A stretch of DNA of 64,000 nucleotides, taken from Podarcis raffonei. Its lineage: Eukaryota > Chordata > Lepidosauria > Squamata > Lacertidae. The translations under genes and the position numbers were made by a program. The stretch lies in the NCBI RefSeq assembly GCF_027172205.1, contig NC_070619.1, positions 1,374,001 through 1,438,000 of the forward strand. Reading direction: 5' to 3'. A model generated the notes under the pieces. That model was not told the DNA's origin, searched no databases, and saw only the letters and a list, made by a program, of their open reading frames with translations. Of this stretch, positions 23,301 through 35,300 are shown one piece after another (the first letter of the stretch is position 1; the number at the start of each line of letters is the position of its first letter).

Positions 23301-26300
23301 AGTGCCGGATTTATGTATAAGCTAAAGGAAGCTACTGTATAGCTTAGGGCCCCACTATCTTGGGAGCCCCCAAAAAAATTAAAGGAAAAAAACCTGGGTG
23401 TACATTTCCACAATACAGTATAAGATAAAAACAAATAAAACCTACATACAGCAACAGTGCTTTGTGTTGTGTAGGCTCCTATGATGTAAGTCATGGGCCA
23501 GCCGGCTAGCCTGCTCCCTAAAATATTACTGGTTAGACACCTATTAGGTCCATAAATTACCATATAGCATATATTCAACACAAAAAATAGCGACAATTTG
23601 TTGTTGACAAAGGACAGCTGGACATATAAAGGGCCCCATTACCTTCAGGAGCTGAGGGCCTCATCAAACCTAAATCTGGCCCTGGGAACCCGCAATTTAC
23701 AGAAGGCGTCCCAGTCTCTGATTTGATCCCAGAATGTTCTGCTTTTCCCCAGGACGTCCCTATTTTCATTGGAGAAAATTAATGTTGGAGGCTATGGAAG
23801 GAGGAAGGCCTCTCTTTCAAAGAGATAAGACCTTCCCTCCAGAGATAAGGGGAAGGCCTCTTCTCAGATCAGAGACGGGGGAACCTAAATCCTGCCAAAT
23901 GTTGCTGAGGCTCCAAACGCAGCCAGCATGCCCAATGGACAGGGCAAATTGTAGTCCAGCAACATTTGGAGAGCCACAGGTCAGTTTGATTTATTTTTCG
24001 GGCGGCGGGGGGGGGGAAGCACATAAGCTTTTCCTCCGATCCCTGATTTTGCCACAGCAGGGCTTGTTCTGGCTCCGGCTGTGACCTGATCACCCGAGCA
24101 GCTGAGGTCTTAATATAGCATTCCCAAGCAGGGAGCCCGTCTCAAAAGCTGCTGAGGTTGTGGCCTCTGTTTCACGGTCAGGTTTTTTTTTCTTTCCAGT
24201 TTCCACCTCCTCGAATTTCCCTCTGCTTTTCCGGCTCCCTTGTGTTGCACCAGCCCCTGGCGGGGTTCCTGCTCTGCAAAGATGTCCAGGAAGGGCGGAA
24301 GAAGCAGGAGATGCGCTCGCAGGCACCCAATGGAGCCAAAGGCCAGAAGAGTGAGGACTAAAGCTGGGCGATATCTGGTTTTCAATATCACAATATATCA
24401 CCAGTGAAACATCACAATATATTAATATATGACACTGTCTGAAATAAGTATGGAGCTATGTACAGGCCTGCATTGTGATTTTTGCATAGCACACACACAC
24501 ACATATCTTGATTCATGATATATTGCCAGGTCAAAAATTATGTACGGACTTCAAATCACTAATCCACAAAGACAACCCACCCCTCCCGCTATTTTTCATG
24601 CACAAAAGTCTGACTAGTAATAATAAACAAAGAACCCTCTCCCTTTTTTTTTATACTATTTTGTTGTAAATGATTAGCTTCCTTCTCCAGACTGTGGAGC
24701 CTTCCAGAAAGAAGAATAGAATTGCAGAGTTGGAAGGGATCCCAAGAAAAATCTAGCCGAAGCCCCAATGTTGATGGACTACTCATCATGAATCTGGCAA
24801 GTCTTTCAAGGGGCCACAAGACTCTCCATTATATCCATCCAGCTAGAAGTGGCAAGTTTTGCACAGGCTCCTCAGATGCAAAGGCCCCAAAGGAATCAAT
24901 GGGGCTTCCTGCCAGGTTAGGGTCTCCTCAGAAGGTGGTGGCCTCTCCTTCCTTGGAGGTTTTCCAGCAGAGGTTGGGTGTCCATCTGTCAGGGATGCTT
25001 TAGCTGGGATTCCTGCTTTGCAGGGGGTTGGACTAGATGACCCTGGGGGGGTCCCTTCCAACTCTACAATTCTATGATTCTATGAAATTCCACTTAGAGA
25101 ACAACCCACTGAAATGACTGGATCCAAGTTCAACACACCCGTTAATTTCATTTTTTTATATATATACATTTTTATTAGTTTTTTAACATATCATTTCTGA
25201 TAACCATCTAATATAACTTCTTATCTTATACAATATTTTAGACTTCTGTCAACACCTCTAATGATTTTCCGTTCTTTATCACTTATTCTGCATTTCTTAA
25301 TTTTTCTATTATTCTATTACTCTTAATTATCATTAACGAATAGCTCTCCTCCTTACAGAACTTCTTGCAGTCCTACTAGCGTCATCTTCTCATTACTATT
25401 ACTTTTCAAATAGTTTGTATATTTACTAACTCTCTGGTCCCGCAGGTTTTGAATCCTTCCTGTTAATTTATCCAGTTCTGCATGGTCCATCAATTTCATC
25501 CGCCATTCTTCTTTCGTCGGTAATTCTTCTTGCTTCCATTTTTGTGCCATTAATATTCTTGCTGCCGACACACCCTTTAATTTCAATGGGCCTGCTCTGA
25601 GTAGGACTATCACTGGATGCAACCCAGTTAAACACATTTTGCCCTAAGGTTAAGCAAGTTTTGCTTTGGGGGAAGGCAGGACTTATTCCATCAAATTGTG
25701 CGAGAGAGAAATTAATTGACGTTATTCTCTCTCCCCACCCCTTATCTTTCTCTCCAAAAGCTAGATGTCCAGCCAGGCCCTTTAAAAAAAGAAAAACCAC
25801 ATGCTTTGGCTCATTTTGGATGTAGGTGAGCCGGAAGGCAGTCCAATGTCAGTAAGTGGGGCTGTGGTGGTGAACCCTCCCAGAGCAAGTTCTCTGCCTG
25901 ACCTCCGTCTGCAAAGCCTGCCTTCTTACGCAAGAGACAGACACCACCATCAAAGGCATCCTCTTCCAAGTGCGGTCCCCGGTTGCCCCTAGCAACAGAG
26001 GTCTTCCTGTGCTGGTTGCTCTGGCAACAGCAGCTGGCTGGCAGCCAAGGGACCAGACTGCTGTCATTCATGTATCCTACCCTATACTTATTTAAAAAAA
26101 TGAGAGCGAGGAGCAGGAGGAGGAGAAATTATTGATGCCCGAGGCTACAGCACAGCTCTCTCCCCGGGGGCAGGAGAAAGCCCAGTCTTGGGAGGTTATT
26201 TTTTGCAATTAAGGATGGGAATATATGAAACAAGTCTGAGGAAACAGCCATCTGCCTGTGTCAAATTCTGTTTTTCTCTCTCTCCTCCACCCTCAGTTTT

Positions 26301-29300
26301 CAGAGGTCTCCCACCCGTCTCTTTGAGCTTCTGTTTGGTGCCACCTAAGTTCTTGAGGTCTAGAAACGTCACCCTTTTATAATCAGTAGCAGCTTTGAGT
26401 GCATTTCTATATCTTACCTTTCCTCCCCAAGGGGCTCAAGGATGACACCCCCCAACATGCTCCTGTTTTAGTTTCACAACAACCCTGCGAGGGACGGGGG
26501 CCCCAGCCCAACCCAAGGTTTTTTCTTATAAAAGGCTTCATATGAACCCACCTGCCCAGATTTCTTGACACCCCCCCTTCATTTCACTTCACCCCTAAAC
26601 ATCTCCCGACCTCAACACAAACTCCCATAGACCTTGCCTCCTTAAATGACACCTTGTTCCCCCTTAATTACCTGAATAGCAGGGGGTTGGACTGGATGAT
26701 CCTTGGGATCTCTTCCAACACAGCTGGGTGGCCAGCTGCATTTCACTCCCCTGTTCTCCTCACTCTCTAGACTGTTTTTTCCTTGGGGCAAAGACCAGGA
26801 TTATGGAAATCTGTAAAAAGCACCTGGGTGCACCAACGGAGCCCTATAAAATAGGAAGGGGTGGGTTCCCGTCTCTGCAGGTGAGCTTGCTAGGCAGCCC
26901 TAGATCTGGAGGCAAGCCCACTTTGGGCCTCAGTCTTCCCCATCTGAAGTATGGGCATAAATCATACTCGTCCGTCTCACAGGGTTGCAGCAAAGATTAC
27001 CTGAAGATGCTGATTTAATTTTAAAATGTATAGGGGAAAAGTGTGATTTATTTTTCAGTGTTCAATGCATTAAAATAATGAGGAATACATATACACACAC
27101 ACATGCACAGTGACTAACATAACAATAATGGAAATATATAGCGATGCCTGGCTAGCTCAGTTTGGTTACAGCTGATAATGCCAAGGTCGCCGATTCGATC
27201 CCCGTAAGGGACAGCTGCCTACTTCTGCATCGCAGGGAGTTGGACTAGATGACCCCCAGGGTCCCTTCCAACTCTACAGTTCTATGATTCTATATATAAC
27301 ACAATAAATTTTTGATTCAGTTTAAGAGGCAGCTGGAGAAGGCGGAAGCTAAAAATACATAACCTGCTGCAAGACAGCAATCTCCCTTGCTACCGTATGT
27401 TAGTCATGATAAGCAAATCTAGAATAGGTAATTAACCACATCTTTCTGCAAATCCACCACAATCTTGGCCAAAGTGCTGCTTTTATGCTTTAAAAATGGT
27501 TTCCCCCCCACAGATGCAGGAACACACACATTTACGTCTTTTTTGGTGTCAGGGAAAAGAAAAGCAGACAGACACTTGATTCTCACAAGCTATTGAAACC
27601 TGATTACTTTTAAACCTAATTTCTTTGTACTTTGCTGAATTAAACAGAACTGTTTTAAATATTGTTACCCTCCTCCTCCACAGACAAGGACTGTCACACT
27701 GGAAGAGTCAAGTGAAATACACGAATGCACGAAGGCATTTTCTGCTGTCTGGCTGGAGCAGAAGACATTTTAACCGGACTGGCTGTCTAAGCAGGGCAGA
27801 TCGTAACACACAACACTGTGGTGTAAAATGCAACCCAGATTAACTTTACACTCCCTGGTCCTTATCACACCTTTGCCCGCCACAATGACACACCGATCAG
27901 GTTCTTTTTCCATTGCCTGCGACAGATCAGATCGCTGCAAGAACATAAGATAGCTGCATCGGTAGAGCATGAGACTCTTAATCTCGGGGTCGCGGGTTCG
28001 AGTTCTGTGTTGGGCAAAAATATTCCTGCACTGCGGGGGGTTGGACTAGATGACCCTCGTGGTCTCTTTCAACCAGTGTTTCAACCACTTGAGACCAAGT
28101 GAAGATGCTTGGGCTCCAGCATGGCGCCTGACATCTCCACCATCTGGGGGTGCTTGCCTGGAGATGCATGGATCTGGAATAATTTCACCCACTGATACCC
28201 CACCCTGTAGACTCTATTTTATCTGCACAATCAGAATGAATTTCAGGAACCAAAATGCATTTTCTGTGCAGCCTGAGCAGGAGCAGCAAAGAGCGTTATG
28301 GTTCATTGTTGTCTCTTGTCTTCACCCCCCCCCCCCGCTCAAAGTTGGGAAGGATATTCCTTTCTTGTCTAGAGTCCCACAGGAGCTCACCCGCCTGGGA
28401 AGGGAGCCCACCTAGGAGAAGGAAAACTGTGGTCCTCAACCTCCACTGACGTTTATATTTGGGAGAAGAAAAGGATCAGGATTCCACCTCCCTCCACAAA
28501 TCTGGAGTGGAATCCCTAAGGCAGTCCTTCCGGAAACTCCTCCAGCCGCACAGGTGCCAATCATCTTGCTCTGCTTTCCTTTGGAGCCCGTCAGTGAAGC
28601 CGAAAAGGGCGTCTTGTCATCTGGGCAGCCCAGGACCTCCAGACACACGGCCCAGGCTTGCACCCAGGGCAGATCGCTTTGCTGCTGCTCACACGAGGTT
28701 CAGCTTCACCCCTGGAGGCACACTCCATTGTCTCTTGAGACAGACAGGTGCCAACAGTATGGGCCTTCCTGTAAAGTCATGCTAAGGTTCTAGTCCTCAT
28801 GGACCTTTCAAATAGCTAATTTAAGCATAGGAAGCTGCCTCAGACTGCATCAGGGCATTGCTCCATCTCACTCAGTATTACCTACATGGACTGGCAGCGA
28901 ATCTCCAGACATTCAGGGAAGGGGACATTCCTGGCCTGGCCTTCTTAAGACAACCTCAGCTTCTAAACCAGGGGCCAGCAAACTTTTTCAATAGGGGGCC
29001 GGTCCACTGTCCCTCAAACCTTGGGGGGGGGGCTGGACTGTATTTTGGAGGGGGGGAATTAACGAATTCCGATGCCCCACAAATAACCCAGAGATGCATT
29101 TTAAATAAAAGGACACATTCTACTCATGTAAAAACAAGCTGATTCCCAGACCATCCACCTGCTAGATTTAGAAGGCGATTGGGCCGCATCTGGCCCCCAG
29201 ACCTTAGTTTGCCTACCCGTGTTTTAAACCCCACTGATCCACGAACCCTCCCAGGGGAAGCCACAGCAGATCAAAGACCCATTTGCTGAGACAGAGATCG

Positions 29301-32300
29301 GTCATGCCTGGGAGAAGCCACGACTTTTGCTGACAGTTTCTCTCCCCTTGCGGTTTCCTCTGCAGCCTACGCAGAGAGGCTGAAACTACCACGGTCTGAT
29401 CTGATCCTGGCAACAACTAAAGCAGATGTGCAGTCGGGGAGGGTGGGGTGAGAGAGAGAGCAGCTTTCAGAAAGAGGCTGAGAGATGGGGAGAGAGTCCA
29501 TTTCGCTTTGCTCTGTTCCCATCCTGCCTCCCTGGAGGAGAGGAGGAGCTGAAGCCAAGTTGCAGTGTCTGGAAGCGCTGTGTGGTCATCTCAGCGCAAC
29601 TGCATGTACCATGCAGAGGTGACCTTCCCCAAAACTGATGAGTCCGGTGACACAAAACCCAGATGCAGCCTTGAAGATGGAAGGTTTCTCCCTCTCTTTC
29701 TCCGCAGGCCGCATAGAAAAGCAAAGAATCACAACTCTCTTTTTTATTGTGAAATTAGGAGGCAGTTTTTTTAAAAAATGGGAGGCAACTTTCTAGTCCT
29801 CAAGCACAGTGGGATTTGGGGAAGGTGATTAGAAACCGGAGGCAACAGAAGCCAGAGCTGCTGTATCTTTAGTAGATGCATCAAGGGAGTTTTTAAAGGT
29901 TGTGATTGTTACTCAGTTTAGACATCTCTATTCTGCAGTCCTCCCCAATTTATTTTATTCTTCTGAACTGCTTGATTGTAGCGAAACCACTAAGAAGAGG
30001 GAATTTTGGCAAGAAGAGATGAGGAAACTCATCAACCCAAAGCCCTCACTTGGTGTTCTTCAAATTCAGCCCTGCAATGACAGCTAGAAACTTGATTCCA
30101 TTTTTAAAAGTGAGAAAGAGGGGCACATCTGGAAACCAGGGATGGGATTAAAACTGGCTTTTACTCAGAGTAGGGCTATTGAAATTAACAGACCTAACAG
30201 GCATATTCCTTAATTTCACTGTGTCTACTCTGAGAAGGCTGAGTGTTGAATTCCACCATGGAGATTAAAATCACCACTGGTAGAAATTGAATATTATGTC
30301 CCATCTCAACCACAGGCAGGTGAAAACCAAGACTTAAAACTACCTCTGTGCTAGGCAGAAATGGGCATTCAGAAAATGGCCAAATCATTTCACCTAATGC
30401 AGATTTGTCCCACGTAATGCTGTTTTCCTGACTTCCTCAAAGATGGTGAGGCAAGAAAGCCCGCCCCCTCCTCCCGCCCCCAGCAGGCAAGTTTCTATTC
30501 ACAGCTTGGTGAATAAACTTAAAAGTGACAAGTCCACATCCCCACCTATACCTCTTTGCAGGTGCATTTGTAAAGCCAAAGGTGCAGGTGACACAATAGT
30601 ATATGCTTCACAATCAGTGTGAAAACTTGTGCACACTTTGGTTTCCTGCACGCACGCACACGCGCCAGATTGTCTCCATCTCCTGCTCTTGCACCAGACT
30701 CTTCCGCAACCCATAGACAACCTTCACTCCTCTGCAGGCACAATGGCAGCCAGGGACTCATCCCACGCTTTCTGTGACATCACGGAAGTCTTAGCCAATG
30801 GCTGCCAGATGCTTCCTCCTCACCCCATACTGCCTTGGGCGTTCCTAACTTCTTCTTTTTTTAAGCATTTGCACCCAGCCTTTTCTCTCCCCGCCCTTTT
30901 CCTTCCACTGTTTTTAACAATAAAAAGAACAAAATGTTTCAACCCCGATCCTTGAAGCATGCAGGAGAACATTCCAGAGCCCCAAACAAAGGGTTGTTTC
31001 AAAATGTTTCCCCTTGACTGCAAGCTTGTCAGTTGTTGCTTCCCTCTTCCTTCTCCAAGGATCTCAGGGGGGTGTACATGGTTCCCCCCCCCCCATTTTA
31101 TCCTCACAACACCCTTGGGATGCAGGCTAGGCCAAGAGGCAAGGACTGCTCTCCACAAAGGCACCCAATGAGCTTCACGGCTGATTGTGGGGTTGAACCC
31201 TGGTCTCCCAGGTCCTGGTCTGACACCCTAACCCAGCGTTTCCCAAACTTAGGTCTCCAGCTGTTTTTGGACTACAGTTCCCATCATCCCTGACCACAGG
31301 TCCTGCTAGCTAGGGGTGATGGGAGTTGTAGTCCAAAAATAGTTGGAGAGCCAGGTTTGGGAAACCCTGCTCTAACCACTACACACGGTCTCTGCTGGGA
31401 AGGGCCTGTTGCCACCATCCCTGACCACTGGGCATGCTGGCTGGTGGGGGCTGGCAGGAGCTGGGGTCCAGGAACATCCAGAGGGAGCAGCATTAGCCAA
31501 CCCTAATCCAGCCAGCGACAGTTTTCCTCTTCCCCAACATCTGGCTCGCTCCATAGGTGGCTGAATTACAACTCCCAAAGACAGCCAAAGAGCTGTGCAG
31601 GATGAGACCCAGGGGCCCCATCAAAGTCCAGCCTCCTGTCCTCAGAGCGGCAGACCAGTGAGAGCAGCAGCCTCTTCCCATTCTAAGTTAGACTGCCTCT
31701 CTCCATGGAGTGTCCACTGAGGAATCATAAGGAACTAAAAAGAACCCTTTGTGTTTCATAGCAACTGGTATTAAGAGTCATCCTCCGTTGTCTGATCATT
31801 GTAACATTTTCTCCCTCTCTCAAAATGCCGGAACTCGTGGCCGTCCAATGAAGGTTCTGAAGAGGAAAGAAAGCCCTTTGCATGGTTTAAACTATGGAAC
31901 TCCCTGCCACTGGAGGCACCGATGGCCACCAGATTGGATGGCTTTAAAAGAGAATTGAGCTAATTGATGAATAACAACAACAATAATCATTTTATTATTT
32001 GTACCCCGTCCAACTGACTGGGTTGCTCCAGCCACCCTCAGCAGCTTCCAGCATATAAAAAAGATTCCCTATACAGGGCTGGCTTCAGGCGTCTTCTATA
32101 CGTCAGATAGTTATTTCCTTGACATCTGCTGGGAGGGCGTTCCATAGGGCGGGTGCCACCACTGAGAAGGCCCTCTGCCTGGTTCCCTGTAACCTCGCAG
32201 GGAGGGAACTGCCAGAAGGCCCTCGGAGCCTCAGTGGATGGACGATGGGGGTGGAGACACTCCTTCAGGTCTACTGGGCTGAGGCCGTTTAGGCCTTTAA

Positions 32301-35300
32301 AGGTCAGCACCAACACTTTGAATTGTGCTCGGAAACATACTGGGAGCCAGGGAAGATCCTTTAGGACCAGTTATATGGTCCCAGTCCCCAGTCTAGCTGC
32401 CTCATTCTGAGTTAGTTGCAGTTTCTGAGTCACCTTCCAAGGTAGCCCCACGGAGAGCGCATTGCAGTAGTCCAAGCAGGAGATAACCAGAGCATGCACA
32501 GGCTACAGCTGTGAAAAGTGAGGATACCAGTCTGGCAGCCGCGTTCTGGAATGGCTTTTGATGGCAGATCCCCATGAAGGATCTTCTCAACCTTTGTAGT
32601 TGGGAATAATAATGCCTTCTGAATTTTTACTGCACAGGATGGCTGAGCGCTGTGGAGCTCAGATTCTGCTTGCAGGTTTCCCACAGGTGTCTGATCGGCA
32701 GGATGCTGGACCGGATGGGTCACTGGCCTGATCCAGGAGGCTCTTCTGAACTTCTTATGAACCTAAGAATGGGTCCTGCAGCCGTTGGATCAGGTCAGGG
32801 ATGGGGAATCTAGTCCAGTATTCTGTTCTCACAACTGTTAACTGGTAAGAGTAAGGAAGCTCTCTACATTCCTGTTTAAACTGGCCCTTTACGCTGAACC
32901 ATGAGGACTAGATCCTTACCTCTCTTGGCATCTAAAGACAGTAACTCACAGGGAATGCTGCAGCTCAGAACTAGGACACCTGCTTTGCATGCAGAAGGTT
33001 CCAGGTTCCATCCCCATCATCTCCTCAACCCCAGAGTCAAAGATACTGAGCTAGAAGGCCTGACTCAGCATGAGGGATCGTAGAATCATAGGGAGTATCT
33101 TATCAATATATCCAGTACTTTTGAAAGCTTTCAACACGCAATCAAAGCCTTTTCAGATTACCTAAAGAAATACTATAGTATGATGAACTCATGAGCAGGA
33201 TTTGAACTACGAGGAATGGAAGGAATTAGAAATTATTTTATTGTTGTTATAGTATAAGAGATAGAAGATAGGGCACAGCAGAGAAGGAGAAATAAAAACA
33301 CAATTGAAATGGGGTGGGAAGTTGACAAAACTAAATAAAATATTATTACATATTGGAGTGTATATGTTAAACTTTTGAACATTTAATAAAATATCATTTG
33401 GATAAAAGAAGTATTTCAACAGGAGTCTTAGTGGAGCACCAGCTTAACATGAGTCCACAGTGAGATGCAGCAGCAAAAAAGGCTAATGCTATTCTAGGCT
33501 GCATCAACAGAAGTCTAGTGTCCAGGTCAAGGGAAGGAATAGTCCCACTCTATTCTGCCTTGGTCAGAATAATGTGTCCAATTCTGGGCACTACAATTTA
33601 AGAAGGATATTGAGATGCCTGAATATGTGCAGAGGAGGGCAGCCAAGATGGTCAAGGGTCTGGAAACCAAGCCTGATGAGGAGTGCTTGAAGGAGCTGGG
33701 TATGTTTAGCCTGGAAAAGAGGAGCTGGGAGAGCCATTTTCCTATATCTCAAGGGCTGTCACGTGGAAGAGGGAGCCGGCTTGTTTTCTCCTGCTCTGGA
33801 GGGTAGGACTCGAACCAGTGGCTTCAAGTTACAGGAAAGGAGATTCCAACTAAACATTCGGGAAAACTTTATGACAGTAAGAGCTGTTCAGCAGTGGAAC
33901 AGACTCTCACGAGAGGGGGTGGACTCTCCTTCCTGGGAGGGTTTTAAGCAGAGGTGAGATGGCCATCTGTCCTGGATGCTTGAGCTGAGATTCCTGCATT
34001 GCAGGGGGTTGGACTAGATGGCCCCTGGGGTCCCTTCCAACTCGACCATTCTATGATTCTATTATTCTAACATGCAAAGCTTTAAAGAGAATAATAATAA
34101 TAATAAGAAGAAGAAGAAGAAGAAGAAGAAGAAAATTCCTCTATGCCCCAGTTGTTGCCCCCCCCAAGAGATGCACACATTTATGAGGTATATATTTCGG
34201 AGCCCCCCCGCCAGTCCCACTGAGTTAGTCACATCCATCCACTTTGGTCAGTCTACTCTGAGGATGGATCTAACATCAGATACCATCTTCAAATCTGAAC
34301 ACACACTTCTAAAACTGGGTTTTTTAAGAAGCTAGCCAACCCACAACAAATAAGACTTCTCGTTCCCTGAAAATTTTGCATCCCTGCCTCCCCCCACCCA
34401 AATGGGTACCCAACAACAGGCTTCAGGCCCCATTCCAGCTCCACCTCACAGACAATGCCACGTTTTGCTGCAAAAAATGCCATGTCAAGGATGCAGATTT
34501 CGCACCCGGCAGGAAGATGTGACGACATGTTTTGACACAGAGAGAGAGAGAGAGAGCGCACAATTTTCAAGGCCACCCTGTTCCAAATGGAGTCACCCCA
34601 AGAATACAACACAATGACTGATTTTACTTCCTCCCCCCACCCTTGGCAATGCAAAAGACCAAACACTTTCACCTGCCCCTCATTGCACACCCCCCCCCAT
34701 TACAATGGCACATTTCACTTGCCTCTCTGGATATAACGCAAAGGCCGTTTTATTCCACCACAGCAAAATAGATTTCTTGGTTGTGCCCCCCATCTCTCTG
34801 TCATACACGTACAAACCTAGTTCCGCTCCATGCAATGATCTGACCAATTTTACGCACTCCATCAATGCACAAACGAGATGCTGCCTTTTCTGGAGGCAAT
34901 GCACTGACACATTTCCAGCATGGATTTCATTTCTCCCACCACCCGCACCAGATTCTTCCTCAAAGGTGATGGTTATTAACCCTCCCTGCAGTGCAAACCC
35001 ATCTCACTCCCCACCGCTGCTCAAAAAGAGGGGGTTTTTAATGACCAATTTTGCGGCCCTGAAATGCAAAATCAGATTCTTCCGCCCTCACCAAAAGAAG
35101 ACAGTGTGCACTAGCCAGTTTGACCCTTGCGGTACAAAGCCATATCACCCCCGCGCCAAAAAATGCAAGGAAAGGACCAGTGTAGCCCTGGCAATGCAAA
35201 ACCAGCCCCCCCCCACGCCCCAATAAGCCAAGAGCCAATGTAACATTTGCAATGCAAAGTGAATTCCCCCACCCACACGGGAGAAACGAGGCAGGCACCG

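Noticed and set aside
27143-27220. Possible functional tRNA-Ile gene
   Set aside because: Mismatches in the stems, no terminator, and a CR1-type tail; it is a SINE head.
27945-28020. Possible functional tRNA-Lys gene
   Set aside because: The sequence continues into a CR1-type tail without a pol III terminator, and the A-box side is altered ('gctgcatcggtagagc'); it is a SINE head.
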